Notes: generated by a model from the letters alone, not told the origin. A stretch of 64,000 nucleotides of DNA from Halarcobacter anaerophilus (GCF_006459125.1 NZ_CP041070.1:806001-870000), one strand, 5' to 3'; shown: positions 26,919 to 36,427, counted from the stretch's first letter. Program-made: numbers and translations.

Positions 26919-26992
26919 AAAAAGTAGATTCTAACTTTACATATTGCAGATATAATTTTTATCCAAATTATTAGAAAAAAAAGGATAAAAAT

Positions 26993-28018
26993 ATGAAAGT
27001 AGCGATTTCGTTAGTAGCATGTTTATTAAGTGTTAGTTCTGTTTTAGCTAATGAAGCTTTAATTCAAAAAGCAAAAAACAGCGGACTTGTGGCAATCCCG
27101 GCTGAAAAAACGGCATTGATGGAGATGATAGACGATAAAAACGACCCTATTACCAAACAAAAAGTAGAACTTGGTAAAAAATTATACTTTGATCCTAGAA
27201 TCTCAAAAAGCGGAATTATCTCATGTAATACCTGTCATAACTTAGCTTTGGGCGGAGCAGACGGAATACCTGCTGCAATAGGTCATATGTGGACAAAAAA
27301 TCCTCATAATCTAAACTCTCCTACTGTTTACAATTCGGTATTTTTCAAAGCTCAATTTTGGGACGGTAGAAGTCCTCATTTAGCAGATCAAGCACAAGGT
27401 CCGGTACAAGCGGGTCCAGAAATGGCAGCGGCTCCTGAATTGGTTGAAAAAAGAATTACTTCAATTCCAGAATATGTTGATGAGTTTAAAGGTGCATATG
27501 GAACAGATGTGAAAATTAATTTTGAAAAAATCACGGCAACAATAGCAACTTTTGAAAAAACTTTGGTTACTCCATCAAGATTTGACGACTTTTTAAACGG
27601 AAATAAAAATGCTTTGACTAAAGATGAAAAAGAGGGATTGTCTACTTTTATTGACAAAGGTTGTGTCTCTTGTCATACGGGAATTGCTCTTGGGGGAACA
27701 ATGCAGCCTTTTGAAATAGCATCAAAATATAAATTTACAAATGTCGGAGATTTTAAAGGGGATAAAAACGGGATGGTAAAAACTCCGACTCTAAGAAATA
27801 TTACAGAAACTGCTCCGTATTTTCATAACGGTCAAATTTGGTCTTTATCCGATGCGGTTAAAGAGATGGGATCGGTTCAACTTGGTATTGATATAAACGA
27901 CAAAGATGCGGCTAAAATTGTTACTTTCTTAAAATCCTTAAAAGGAGAAAAACCTCAAATTATTTATCCTCAATTACCTGAATCAACACTAAAAACACCA
28001 AAACCTGAATTTAATTAA
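26993..28018 (+). CDS. Di-haem cytochrome c peroxidase
   Basis: The protein has 341 residues with a signal peptide (residues 1-19, ending VLA). Two CxxCH haem-attachment motifs, CNTCH at 78-82 and CVSCH at 224-228, match the MauG/CcpA family. It reduces hydrogen peroxide in the periplasm using electrons from cytochrome c. FKAQFWDGR and KTPTLRNIT with YFHNGQ are conserved family segments. It is monocistronic, with a strong terminator after it. Confidence 0.96.
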   Translation: MKVAISLVACLLSVSSVLANEALIQKAKNSGLVAIPAEKTALMEMIDDKNDPITKQKVELGKKLYFDPRISKSGIISCNTCHNLALGGADGIPAAIGHMWTKNPHNLNSPTVYNSVFFKAQFWDGRSPHLADQAQGPVQAGPEMAAAPELVEKRITSIPEYVDEFKGAYGTDVKINFEKITATIATFEKTLVTPSRFDDFLNGNKNALTKDEKEGLSTFIDKGCVSCHTGIALGGTMQPFEIASKYKFTNVGDFKGDKNGMVKTPTLRNITETAPYFHNGQIWSLSDAVKEMGSVQLGIDINDKDAAKIVTFLKSLKGEKPQIIYPQLPESTLKTPKPEFN

Positions 28019-28022
28019 AAAA

Positions 28023-28067
28023 ATATCTTTAGAAGAAGTCCTTCTAAAGATATCTGCTGTTTTTTTA
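28023..28067 (+). terminator. Terminator of the peroxidase gene
   Basis: ATATCTTTAGAAG and CTTCTAAAGATAT form a 13-bp perfect stem around a 5-base loop, followed by CTGCTG and a run of seven Ts. Confidence 0.9.
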
Positions 28068-28090
28068 TTATTTTTTCCAACTTTAAATAA

Positions 28091-28096
28091 TATAAT
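28091..28096 (+). promoter_or_regulatory. -10 element of the patatin-like gene
   Basis: TATAAT lies 30 bases before the ATG at 28127, shortly after the peroxidase terminator. Confidence 0.45.
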
Positions 28097-28126
28097 GATA
28101 ATTCAAATTAATTACAAAGTATATTT

Positions 28127-28987
28127 ATGAATAAAAAAAGAGTATCCTTGGTTTTAGGAAGCGGCGGTGCAAGAGGTTATGCCCATATCGGAGTTATAGA
28201 AGAGTTGGAAAAAAACGGATATGAAATAGTATCTGTTTCAGGCTCTTCCATGGGAGCATTAATAGGCGGTTTGTATGCCTGCGGAAGACTTCAAGATTAT
28301 AAGAAGTGGGTTTTGGAGTTTGATATTTTTGATATTTTGAAACTTGTTGATTTCAGTTTCGGTGAAGGCGGAATGATAAAAGCAGATAGAGTATTTAAAA
28401 AAATAGATGCTTTTATAAAAGATACCAAAATCGAAGAGTTGCCTATTAGTTTTGCGGCAGTTGCAAGTGATATTTCTAAAAAAGAGGAAGTTCATTTAAA
28501 TAAAGGCAGTTTAAAAGATGCAATAAGAGCTTCAATTGCCATTCCTACAATATTTACGCCTCAAGAAATAGAAGGAAGAACCCTTTTTGACGGAGGTTTA
28601 TGCAACCCTTTGCCCCTTTCAATAGTTGATAGAAAAAAGGCTGATTTGATTATAGCGGTAAATTTAAATAAAAGCGAAGAGGTAAAAAAAGAACATACGG
28701 ATATCTTAGAGAAAAAAGACAATAGTCTAAATTTGAAAATTTTAGACTTTATTAACAACAAATCAAAAAAAGAGAAAATTAGCTATTTTGAGATAGTTAC
28801 CAACTCTATAGAAACAATGCAGGAGATAATTACTAAGCAACAGATAAAAGAGTGCAATCCCGATATAATCTTAAATATTTCCAATAAGATTTGCCAATTT
28901 TATGAATTTCACAAAGCAAAAGAGACAATTGAATACGGTGCAGCAGTTACAAGAGAGTTTTTAGAAAATAAAAATAAGGAAAATTAG
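28127..28987 (+). CDS. Patatin-like phospholipase
   Basis: This 286-residue serine esterase is of the patatin/RssA type. LGSGGARGYAHIGVI near residue 10 is the oxyanion loop. The nucleophile is Ser41 in SGSSMGAL, and DGGLCNPLP carries the catalytic aspartate of the Ser-Asp dyad. There is no signal peptide, so it is a cytoplasmic or membrane-peripheral lipid hydrolase. Its C-terminus after residue 190 is Lys/Glu-rich and variable. The substrate is not known. It converges with the small membrane-protein gene at 28991. Confidence 0.92.
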   Translation: MNKKRVSLVLGSGGARGYAHIGVIEELEKNGYEIVSVSGSSMGALIGGLYACGRLQDYKKWVLEFDIFDILKLVDFSFGEGGMIKADRVFKKIDAFIKDTKIEELPISFAAVASDISKKEEVHLNKGSLKDAIRASIAIPTIFTPQEIEGRTLFDGGLCNPLPLSIVDRKKADLIIAVNLNKSEEVKKEHTDILEKKDNSLNLKILDFINNKSKKEKISYFEIVTNSIETMQEIITKQQIKECNPDIILNISNKICQFYEFHKAKETIEYGAAVTREFLENKNKEN

Positions 28988-28990
28988 AGT

Positions 28991-29305
28991 CTATTTTTTA
29001 TTTTTTTGACTTTCATATTGTAAAAAGTTTTGCGGTTCCCCTGAATTTGTTTTTCCTTTTGCATTTTTATCGGGAACATTTTCAATTCCTTTAAAATCAT
29101 CAAACCATTTTAGTTCTGAAGGCATTCTTGTATCTTTTTTGTTTTTAGAAGCCGAGCTAAAGTCAAAACCGCTTGAAATGCTGATTTTATGGTATGCAAG
29201 AAATCCGAATATTATTACAACAATAACTGTTAGGATTTTGATAAGAGTCTCTAGGACGAAATGTATAGTTGTTTTTTTCTTTTGTACAGGTACTTTTTTT
29301 TCCAT
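28991..29305 (-). CDS. Hypothetical single-pass membrane protein
   Basis: This 104-residue protein has a short basic N-terminus, one hydrophobic helix near residues 18-41 and a polar C-terminal region of about 60 residues with many Lys, Asn and Gly. I see no known domain. It is divergent from the YjbQ gene (47 bases apart) and convergent with the patatin-like gene. Confidence 0.55.
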   Translation of the reverse strand: MEKKVPVQKKKTTIHFVLETLIKILTVIVVIIFGFLAYHKISISSGFDFSSASKNKKDTRMPSELKWFDDFKGIENVPDKNAKGKTNSGEPQNFLQYESQKNKK

Positions 29306-29352
29306 AAAACATTATACACAAAAATTATTAATTTTTAGATATCATTATTTTT

Positions 29353-29784
29353 ATGGAAATATTACAAAAAGAGTTTGAACTAAAATCATATAAAAGAGGC
29401 TTTCATCTAATAACCGATGAGGTGATACAAAATTTAGATGAAATAAGTAAATTTGAAGTAGGAGTTTTAAACCTTTTTATAAAACATACAAGTGCAAGTT
29501 TGACTATAAATGAAAACTGCGACAGCAGTGTACGAAGCGATATGGAAAATTTTGTAAATGATATAGTTTCAAATAAAAACTACTTTGTTCACACTTATGA
29601 AGGTGAAGATGATATGCCTTCACATATAAAATCTTCTATTTTCGGAAGTAGTATAACAATTCCGATAACAAAAGGGCAACTTAACCTTGGAACCTGGCAG
29701 AGTATCTATCTAGGAGAGCATAGAGATTTTGGCGGAAATAGAAAATTGCTTGCAACCATTACAGGAAAAAAATATAATTTATAA
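29353..29784 (+). CDS. yjbQ: YjbQ family protein (UPF0047, secondary thiamine-phosphate synthase)
   Basis: This 143-residue protein belongs to the conserved YjbQ family. KHTSASLTINENCD near residue 48, the DDMPSHIKSS block and LGTWQSIYLGEHR are the family's conserved metal-site segments. Some members have weak thiamine-phosphate synthase activity, but the true cellular role is unsettled. The ATG has no clear Shine-Dalgarno sequence; a TATCAT box seven bases ahead of the ATG could give a nearly leaderless message. Confidence 0.93.
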   Translation: MEILQKEFELKSYKRGFHLITDEVIQNLDEISKFEVGVLNLFIKHTSASLTINENCDSSVRSDMENFVNDIVSNKNYFVHTYEGEDDMPSHIKSSIFGSSITIPITKGQLNLGTWQSIYLGEHRDFGGNRKLLATITGKKYNL

Positions 29785-29907
29785 TCTCTCTACTTTTTAA
29801 ATTAAATAAATCTTTTTTTCTTTTTTGTTCTAAAAAATATAAACTAGCAAGATTCAGATTGTTTTAATCTCATCACTAAATATATAATAAAATCAAAAAG
29901 GAAATTT

Positions 29908-30759
29908 ATGAGTTTGCAAAATTGGATACTCTTATTTACTTTATCTGTTGTATGGGGCGGATCTTTTTATTTTGTAGAAAAAGCTTTAATATATTTTTCT
30001 TTTGAACAAATTGTATTTTTTAGAGTTTTTTTTGCAGCATTTTTTATTTTATTAGTATTATTTATCAAAAAAATAAAAATTATTTTTGATTTAAAACTTT
30101 GGGCTATGTTTTTTGTAATGGGAAGTTTAAATAATGTTATACCGTTTTTAAGTTTTACTTTTGCCCAAGAGAGTATTAGTGCTTCTTTAGCTTCTTTATT
30201 TAATGCAACAACACCGATATTTACTGCACTTCTTGCCCATCTGTTAACAAAAGATGAAAAAATATCATTCTTTAAACTAATGGGGATTTTAATTGGCTTT
30301 ACAGGAATGGTAATTCTACTTCTTCCAAAAGGTTTCGGTAATTTTGAAGCAGCAGGTCTTCTTGCTGTTATGGCAGCTGTTTCTTACTCTTTTGCAGGAA
30401 TATTTGGAAAAAAATTAAAAGATTATAATCCTATTTTTAATGTATTCGGGATGCTTACGGCAAGCTCTATAATAATGTATTGTGTATTTTTCTCTTCGAT
30501 AAACAATGTGGAATTTAATTCTTTATATGAATTCAAAGATTTGATTTTGCTTGCACTGCTATCGACTTCAATAGCTTATATTATCTATTTTAGATTACTT
30601 TTTAGTGTGGGTGCTGTAAAATTGTTGCTAGTAACATATTTGATTCCTATAAGTGCATCAATATTAGGGATTTTTCTTTTAGGCGAAAATTTTACTTTTA
30701 ATATGGTTTTGGGTGCTGTGATTATTTTTATTTCATTATGGTTAATTAATAAAAAATAG
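29908..30759 (+). CDS. EamA/DMT family transporter
   Basis: This 283-residue protein has ten predicted helices in two EamA repeats. SVVWGGSFYFVEKAL opens the first, and a second hydrophobic block begins near residue 150. It probably exports or exchanges metabolites; the substrate is unknown. It precedes the Ada-like gene by 38 bases on the same strand, a possible loose operon. It is the second DMT protein in the window, only distantly similar to the one at 13903-14811. Confidence 0.9.
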   Translation: MSLQNWILLFTLSVVWGGSFYFVEKALIYFSFEQIVFFRVFFAAFFILLVLFIKKIKIIFDLKLWAMFFVMGSLNNVIPFLSFTFAQESISASLASLFNATTPIFTALLAHLLTKDEKISFFKLMGILIGFTGMVILLLPKGFGNFEAAGLLAVMAAVSYSFAGIFGKKLKDYNPIFNVFGMLTASSIIMYCVFFSSINNVEFNSLYEFKDLILLALLSTSIAYIIYFRLLFSVGAVKLLLVTYLIPISASILGIFLLGENFTFNMVLGAVIIFISLWLINKK

Positions 30760-30797
30760 AAGATATTAAATTTTTTTAAATTTAAAAGGATTTATAT

Positions 30798-31643
30798 ATG
30801 AATAAGTTAGAAAATAAAAGCAGATATTACAATGATATAAAAAAAGCTATTGAATATTTTGATGAAAACTACTCTTACCAGCCAAAACTTGATGATGTAG
30901 CTTTGTATGTAGGGATGAGTAAACATCATTTTTCAAGAATATTTAAAGAGTATGTAGGTGTAACTCCAATGCAATTTTTACAGGCAACCACCTTAGCTCA
31001 TGCAAAAAAGAAACTAAGCTCTTCAAAGTCAATACTGGATACTTCTCTTGATTTGGGATTATCAAGTTCAAGCAGACTGCATGAGTTGTTTGTAAACTTT
31101 GCAGGTGTTACTCCCAACGAATATAAAAAAATGGGAGAAAAACTTGATATAACCTATGGATTTGGATTTTCTCCTTTTGGAAAAACAATGATTGCAAGTA
31201 CAAAAAAGGGTATTTGTTCTTTGGAGTTTTATGAGAATTCTTATGATGAAATATTTAAAAGAGTTAAAAAGACTTGGAATAAAGCAGAATTTATTCATAA
31301 CGATAAAAAAGCACAAGAGTTGTTAGATAGAATTTTTATTAATAAAGAGAAAATGAATCTCTTTGTAAAAGGGACAAATTTTCAGATAAATGTATGGAGA
31401 GCAATTTTAAATCTAAAAAGCGCAGAAATTTCAACTTACTCCGATGTAGCCCAATTTATAGGAAAACCAAAAGCAGTGCGTGCTGTTGCAACTGCTATAG
31501 GTTCAAATCAGATAGGGTTTTTAATACCTTGCCATAGAGTAATTTCAAAAAGTGCGGCAATGGGCGGATATAGATGGGGAATTGATAGAAAAAGAGTCTT
31601 ACTCTCATATGAAGAAAATGAAAAATCTAAAGATTCTAACTGA
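30798..31643 (+). CDS. Ada-like protein: AraC-type DNA-binding domain fused to O6-alkylguanine methyltransferase
   Basis: This 281-residue protein has an AraC-type double helix-turn-helix at about residues 18-110 (LDDVALYVGMSKHHFSRIF, VTPMQFL). An O6-methylguanine-DNA methyltransferase domain follows, with the alkyl-acceptor Cys245 in IPCHRVIS and RAVATAIGSNQIGF before it. It lacks the N-terminal zinc-cysteine domain that senses methylphosphotriesters in E. coli Ada, so its activation mechanism must differ. It repairs alkylated guanine in DNA and may regulate genes. Confidence 0.92.
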   Translation: MNKLENKSRYYNDIKKAIEYFDENYSYQPKLDDVALYVGMSKHHFSRIFKEYVGVTPMQFLQATTLAHAKKKLSSSKSILDTSLDLGLSSSSRLHELFVNFAGVTPNEYKKMGEKLDITYGFGFSPFGKTMIASTKKGICSLEFYENSYDEIFKRVKKTWNKAEFIHNDKKAQELLDRIFINKEKMNLFVKGTNFQINVWRAILNLKSAEISTYSDVAQFIGKPKAVRAVATAIGSNQIGFLIPCHRVISKSAAMGGYRWGIDRKRVLLSYEENEKSKDSN

Positions 31644-31658
31644 AAAACAAAGCTTTGC

Positions 31659-31675
31659 TGCCGCTAGATGCGGCA
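31659..31675. terminator. Possible hairpin between convergent ada-like and MFS genes
   Basis: TGCCGC and GCGGCA form a 6-bp GC-rich stem with a 5-base loop. No clear T-run follows, so terminator function is uncertain. Confidence 0.35.
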
Positions 31676-31680
31676 ACTGC

Positions 31681-32829
31681 TTAATCATAGGCTTTGAAAA
31701 GTTTCCTGCTTAAAAGTATAAAAGCGAAGATAAATACCAATAAAGTTGCAAACATAAATACCGTCATGTCCCAACCGAATTTATCATAAATAATTGCAGG
31801 GAAAATAGAACCTACCGCCCCGCCAATATAATAAAAACTAAGATACATACCTGAGGTTAATCCTCTTTGTGAAGCTCTCATTGAGTTTGCAAGTCTTGTT
31901 GATACCGTATGAACGGTGAACATACCGACACAAAAAAGAAATACAGTCCAAAAAAGGATTATTGCATCTGAGTTTAGAAAAAGAAGAGTCGATATTAAAA
32001 ATACTGTAAGTCCTGCCATTATCACTCTTAACTCTTTTTTGAAAAATTTGATAATTTTATGGATTGTAAGAGAGATTAGAATTCCCATTCCATACCCAAG
32101 ATATAGAAGCCCTATTTTAGTCTCACTTGTTTGGGGAAGCAACTCTTTGATTCTAAAAGGTAAAATATTTAAAAGTCCCGCAAAAACAAAAAAGACTATA
32201 AACATAAGAGTATAAATAACGATATAACGTCTGTCTTTTAATATATGCACAATATCAAAAAGTTTCGGTTTTACTAAATTTGCATCACCTTTAAACTCAA
32301 TTTTATTGATAAAAAAATAGGCTGCCAAAAGAGCCAAGGAGAGTGAAGCAAAAACAACTCTCCAACCGAACTCTTCAGCTATAAATCCTGAAAAAACCCG
32401 TCCTACCATACCTCCAAATACAGTTGCAGCCACGTAAATCGACATATTAAGTTTTGTATTCTCTTTGTCTTTTGCCAAAACTGTCATAGCTCCCGTTAAT
32501 ATTGCAGGTATTACGATTGCTTCAATAGTTCTTATTGTTAAAAACATCTCATAGCTGTTTGCAAGAGAAAGACTGAAATTGGTAATTAAAAGTATGATTA
32601 ATGCTATTTTTAATACTGTTCTTGTTCTAACGGATTCTAAAATATATCCGTAAATAATCGGCGAGATTGCCAAAAACAACATAATAACTGCGGTAAAAGA
32701 GGATGCTTTTGTCATAGAGACGTTAAACTCTTTTGCCAAAAGCGGTTGTAGAGGTTGAGTTGCATACATTACCGATAACAAAATTGTTATGGTGTATACA
32801 ATTATTATAATTCTATTTCGTCTTGTCAA
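31681..32829 (-). CDS. Major facilitator superfamily transporter
   Basis: This 382-residue membrane protein has twelve predicted helices and the MFS pattern of two six-helix halves. It resembles drug- and metabolite-exporter types such as YnfM, but the substrate is unknown. The start is TTG directly after the TAA of the SufT-like gene, with AGGAG about eleven bases upstream, so it is translated from the end of the suf operon. The product may be co-expressed with Fe-S assembly genes, although function need not be shared. Confidence 0.88.
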   Translation of the reverse strand: MTRRNRIIIIVYTITILLSVMYATQPLQPLLAKEFNVSMTKASSFTAVIMLFLAISPIIYGYILESVRTRTVLKIALIILLITNFSLSLANSYEMFLTIRTIEAIVIPAILTGAMTVLAKDKENTKLNMSIYVAATVFGGMVGRVFSGFIAEEFGWRVVFASLSLALLAAYFFINKIEFKGDANLVKPKLFDIVHILKDRRYIVIYTLMFIVFFVFAGLLNILPFRIKELLPQTSETKIGLLYLGYGMGILISLTIHKIIKFFKKELRVIMAGLTVFLISTLLFLNSDAIILFWTVFLFCVGMFTVHTVSTRLANSMRASQRGLTSGMYLSFYYIGGAVGSIFPAIIYDKFGWDMTVFMFATLLVFIFAFILLSRKLFKAYD

Positions 32830-33171
32830 TTATATTGCCGCTCCTGATACTGACATTATCTCTTTAGCCTCTTCACTCATCATTGACGGATTCCAAATAG
32901 GATCAAAAACCAGATGAACATAAGCTTCATCTATTTCATCAACATTTTGCGTATAATATCTTACTTGATCGACTAAGCTATCGCTTACGGGACAAGAAGG
33001 TGAGGTAAGAGTCATTTCAATTGTGCAATAAGTATAGTTATTTTTTACTTCAAATTCAATAGAATAGACTAATCCCAAATCCCAGATATTCACGGGAATT
33101 TCCGGGTCATATACGTTTTTTAAACTTTCAATAACTTTTTGTTTTAAACTCTCTTTATCAATTTCTGCCAT
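32830..33171 (-). CDS. MIP18/SufT-like Fe-S assembly factor
   Basis: This 113-residue protein belongs to the DUF59 family. DPEIPVNIWDLGLVY near residue 21 and MTLTSPSCPV near residue 73, with its conserved Cys, are the family signature. Relatives (SufT, PaaD, CIA2) help maturation of Fe-S proteins, apparently in cluster transfer. It is the last suf gene, three bases after sufE, and the MFS gene begins right after it. The context strongly supports a SUF accessory role. Confidence 0.9.
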   Translation of the reverse strand: MAEIDKESLKQKVIESLKNVYDPEIPVNIWDLGLVYSIEFEVKNNYTYCTIEMTLTSPSCPVSDSLVDQVRYYTQNVDEIDEAYVHLVFDPIWNPSMMSEEAKEIMSVSGAAI

Positions 33172-33174
33172 GAT

Positions 33175-33582
33175 TTACGCCTTTTGTGCTAACTCTTTTA
33201 TTTTTTTTATCATTCCTATAACACCGCTTTGTCTGTTTGGTGTTATAACCTCTGAAAGTCCTAATTCATAGACTACATCCATATCTACACTTTTTAAAGT
33301 CTCTATTTTTTCACCAGAAAAGATTTCTAAAATTATATAAATCAAACCTTTTACGATAATTGCATCTGAGGTTCCTTTAAAATAGAGTCTGTCCTCTTTT
33401 TGTTCACATATAAGCCAAACTTGAGAAGTACAGCCGTGAACAATATTTTCAGGAGTTTTATATTTATCATCCAAAGCATCTAGTTTTTTCCCTAAATCTA
33501 TAATATATTCATATTTTTGTAGTTCATCTTCAAAAAAATCTAGATCCTCTTTTATTTTTTCAACTTTCTGCTTTATTGTCAC
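33175..33582 (-). CDS. sufE: Sulfur acceptor protein SufE
   Basis: This 135-residue protein takes sulfur from the cysteine desulfurase SufS and passes it to the SufBCD scaffold. The acceptor Cys lies in NIVHGCTSQVWL near residue 51, the usual place in SufE. It follows sufS by eleven bases. Length and motif fit the family well. Confidence 0.93.
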   Translation of the reverse strand: MTIKQKVEKIKEDLDFFEDELQKYEYIIDLGKKLDALDDKYKTPENIVHGCTSQVWLICEQKEDRLYFKGTSDAIIVKGLIYIILEIFSGEKIETLKSVDMDVVYELGLSEVITPNRQSGVIGMIKKIKELAQKA

Positions 33583-33593
33583 CTTATAATCCT

Positions 33594-34775
33594 TTAATTT
33601 AATATATCCAAAGCTTTTTTAAGTGCTTTTATTAATTTATTTATATCTTCATAATCATTATAAAAAGCAGTAGATACTCTAATTGTCCCTCTTATTCCCA
33701 ATTTTTTCATAATGGGTTGGGCACAATGGTGTCCTACTCTTATGGCAACTTTCATTTTATCTAATAAAATTCCAATATCGTCATGGGAAATATTTTTAAA
33801 ATTAAAACTTCTGCTTCCTATACAATTCTCTATATCGTTGTAAAATACGATATTGGGCAATTTGCTAAGTTCTTCATTTAAGTAGTTATAAACATCTTTT
33901 TCAATAGTTTCGATATTTTTATAACCTATACGAGTAATATATTTTAAAGCTTCGCCAAAACCTATTACTCCCGCGATATTTTGCGTTCCTGCTTCAAATT
34001 TATAGGGGGAATCCAAAAGTGTAGAGCTGTTAAAATCTACTTCATGTATTGTTGCTCCGCCTGTTTGATAAGGTTTCATATTTTTTAAATGCTGTTGTTT
34101 TACGTATAAAGCACCGACTCCTGTCGGTCCAAAAGTTTTATGTCCTGATATTGCCAAAAAATCTACGTCAAGTTCTTGTACGTCGATTTTTGTATGGGCT
34201 AAACTTTGTGCGGCATCAACCATAACCACGCTTTCATATTTGTGAGCTAACTCAATAATTTTTTTTATATCGTGAATTTTTCCGAAAGCATTTGAAATAT
34301 GAGTTACGCTTACAAAAGAGTTTGGATTTTCTTTTAAAATATTTTCATACTCTTCAAAGTCGAAGTTTAGGTTGCTGTCGCAATTTACTACTTTTAAACC
34401 TTGAGACAAATTTCTTCCTTGCATATGCCACGGAACGATATTTGAATGGTGTTCTAACGAAGAGATAATAACAGTTTTATAATCCCTTGTAAACGAACTG
34501 GCGACGAAGTTAATTGATTCACTCACTCCCTTAGTAAAAATTATCTCTTCGTTTAATGAGGCATTTATAAACTCTTTTAAAATTTTTCTGCTGTCTTCAT
34601 ATTTTTGGGTTGCTTTATTTGCATCGCTAAAGCTGCTTCTATGTGTATTTGCACAATATTTTTCATAATATTCAACTTGCGAATCAATAACGACTTGGGG
34701 CTTTTGTGTGGTTGCCGCGTTATCTAAGTAGACAATATCCGAGTTTTTGAAGTATGGAAAATCTTTTTTAAACAT
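33594..34775 (-). CDS. sufS: Cysteine desulfurase SufS
   Basis: This 393-residue PLP enzyme makes a persulfide from cysteine. The PLP lysine is in AISGHKTFGPTGVGALY, and the active Cys is in RVGHHCAQPIM, the group II (SufS/CsdA) loop. YLDNAATTQKP opens the domain. It overlaps sufD by eight bases and works with the adjacent SufE. Unlike the NifS at 39866 it has the short group II active-site loop. Confidence 0.95.
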   Translation of the reverse strand: MFKKDFPYFKNSDIVYLDNAATTQKPQVVIDSQVEYYEKYCANTHRSSFSDANKATQKYEDSRKILKEFINASLNEEIIFTKGVSESINFVASSFTRDYKTVIISSLEHHSNIVPWHMQGRNLSQGLKVVNCDSNLNFDFEEYENILKENPNSFVSVTHISNAFGKIHDIKKIIELAHKYESVVMVDAAQSLAHTKIDVQELDVDFLAISGHKTFGPTGVGALYVKQQHLKNMKPYQTGGATIHEVDFNSSTLLDSPYKFEAGTQNIAGVIGFGEALKYITRIGYKNIETIEKDVYNYLNEELSKLPNIVFYNDIENCIGSRSFNFKNISHDDIGILLDKMKVAIRVGHHCAQPIMKKLGIRGTIRVSTAFYNDYEDINKLIKALKKALDILN

Positions 34776-35604
34776 TATTGTCCCCTTCTAAATTTTTAAG
34801 AAATTCTGCAATTTTCGAGTCTTCGATTTTAGCGTAGATTTCGTTTTCAAAAGCTTTTAAAAGCATTTGTTTGGCTTTTTTCTCTTCTATTCCTCTTGCT
34901 TGAAGATATAAAAGCTGTTCTTTATTCAAACTTCCGGTTGTTGCTCCATGGCTTGCTTCTAACTCATCAATACATATTTCCAAATGCGGTCTTGCAAAAA
35001 TTACCGCATCATCACTTAACAATACTGTATTTGAATTTTGTAAAACTTTTGAGAAGAGGGCACTTTCGTTTACTTTGCTTAAAGCATCAAAAGTAGCTTT
35101 TGAACTATCATCCAAAATATGTTTATATTTAATATTACTAAAACATTTTTGCCCGTTATGAGTAGTTCTAAAGATAGATTCTGATTTACTGTTTTTATAT
35201 AGTTTAACCAAACCGTAGATATTTAATTTTGACTCTTTTTCATCTAAATTTGTAAAAAAGTTGTTTTTATTTGAACCTTCTCCTAGTTCAAGATTTATCA
35301 TATTTAAAACTGCACTGTTTTTAAGATCTAAAGTATAGTTAATGTTTATATTAGAGTTTTCTCCTATATTTTGATATTTCAAATATTCAAGTTTTGCATT
35401 ATCTTCGATAATAAACTCTCTATTAAACTCCTCATTTAAATCATTTCCTGCAAAAACCTCTATTATAGAAGCTTTTACCCCTTCTTTAATTTTTATTTTT
35501 AAAGAGCTTTTATTCTCTTCTTTTGGGTAATAAATCAGTTTTAAAGGCTCTTTGGTGTTTTCGTCAATTAAGAGTTCATCATTTTTTAAGTTCATTAGTC
35601 TCAT
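34768..35604 (-). CDS. sufD: SufBCD complex subunit SufD
   Basis: At 278 residues this is a short SufD. It has the right-handed beta-helix character of SufB/SufD proteins and the C-terminal SHGATTGSLNKEQLLYLQARGI block. E. coli SufD has about 420 residues, so the N-terminal part is much reduced, which is common in small SUF systems. It forms the scaffold with SufB and the ATPase SufC. It overlaps sufC by 26 bases. Confidence 0.9.
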   Translation of the reverse strand: MRLMNLKNDELLIDENTKEPLKLIYYPKEENKSSLKIKIKEGVKASIIEVFAGNDLNEEFNREFIIEDNAKLEYLKYQNIGENSNININYTLDLKNSAVLNMINLELGEGSNKNNFFTNLDEKESKLNIYGLVKLYKNSKSESIFRTTHNGQKCFSNIKYKHILDDSSKATFDALSKVNESALFSKVLQNSNTVLLSDDAVIFARPHLEICIDELEASHGATTGSLNKEQLLYLQARGIEEKKAKQMLLKAFENEIYAKIEDSKIAEFLKNLEGDNNV

Positions 35605-36346
35605 CTTCTTTTCCTATTATTTCATACCCTTTGCTGTCTATTTCTAAAGCTAAACTGTAATCTCCTGTTTTTACTATTTTTCCGTTTTTCATAACATGTA
35701 CAAAATCGGGTTTTATTTGTGAAAGCAGTTTATCATAGTGGGTAATCATTAAAATTGAACGATTTCCGTCTAATAAAGCATTTATAACTTTTGCAACCGT
35801 TTTAATAGCATCTACATCCAATCCTGAATCTATTTCATCAAGCATAATCAAATCAGGTTTTAGTAAAAGCAGTTGGATAAGTTCATTTCTTTTTTTCTCC
35901 CCGCCGCTGAAACCGTCGTTTAAATCTCTTTGTAGAAGTTTTTTATCTATATCAAATTTCCCTAGTTCCTCTTTAGTAAGTTTTAAAAAGTCCATAGCAT
36001 CAAGCTCTTTTTCACCGAGATATTTTCTTTTTTCGTTTAAAGCTGTTTTTAGAAAATAGCTGTTATTTACTCCGGGAACTTCAACAGGATTCTGAAAACT
36101 CATAAAAATACCTTCATTTGCCCTGTCGCTTACACTTAAATCTAAAAGATTTTTATCTTTATAAGTTATCTCTCCTTCTGTAACTTCACAATCATAGTGA
36201 TCACTTATGGTTTTTACCAAAGTTGATTTCCCTGCACCGTTTTGTCCCATTAGCACATGAACTTCACCCTTTTTTATATTTAAATTCAAACCTTTTAAAA
36301 TCTCTTTATTATCAATATTTACTTTTAAATCTTTTATCTCTAACAT
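35579..36346 (-). CDS. sufC: Fe-S assembly ATPase SufC
   Basis: This 255-residue ABC ATPase has the Walker A motif GQNGAGKSTL near residue 36, the signature FSGGEKKRNE, Walker B LIMLDEIDSGLD and the downstream His switch in LMITHY. It supplies ATP-driven conformational change to the SufBCD scaffold. It is 123 bases downstream of sufB, and two possible hairpins lie in that gap, so expression may be tuned relative to sufB. Confidence 0.96.
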   Translation of the reverse strand: MLEIKDLKVNIDNKEILKGLNLNIKKGEVHVLMGQNGAGKSTLVKTISDHYDCEVTEGEITYKDKNLLDLSVSDRANEGIFMSFQNPVEVPGVNNSYFLKTALNEKRKYLGEKELDAMDFLKLTKEELGKFDIDKKLLQRDLNDGFSGGEKKRNELIQLLLLKPDLIMLDEIDSGLDVDAIKTVAKVINALLDGNRSILMITHYDKLLSQIKPDFVHVMKNGKIVKTGDYSLALEIDSKGYEIIGKEDETNELKK

Positions 36347-36410
36347 TATTTATTCCTTAAACCAGATCCTACTTTTAAAGGGATCTTTTCTTATATTATT
36401 ACTTTTTTGT

Positions 36411-36427
36411 GCAGTTTTTAAAACTGC
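36411..36427 (-). other. Second hairpin in the sufB-sufC spacer
   Basis: GCAGTTTT and AAAACTGC flank a single base, giving a stem of six or more base pairs. It lies between the sufB-proximal hairpin and sufC. Confidence 0.35.
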
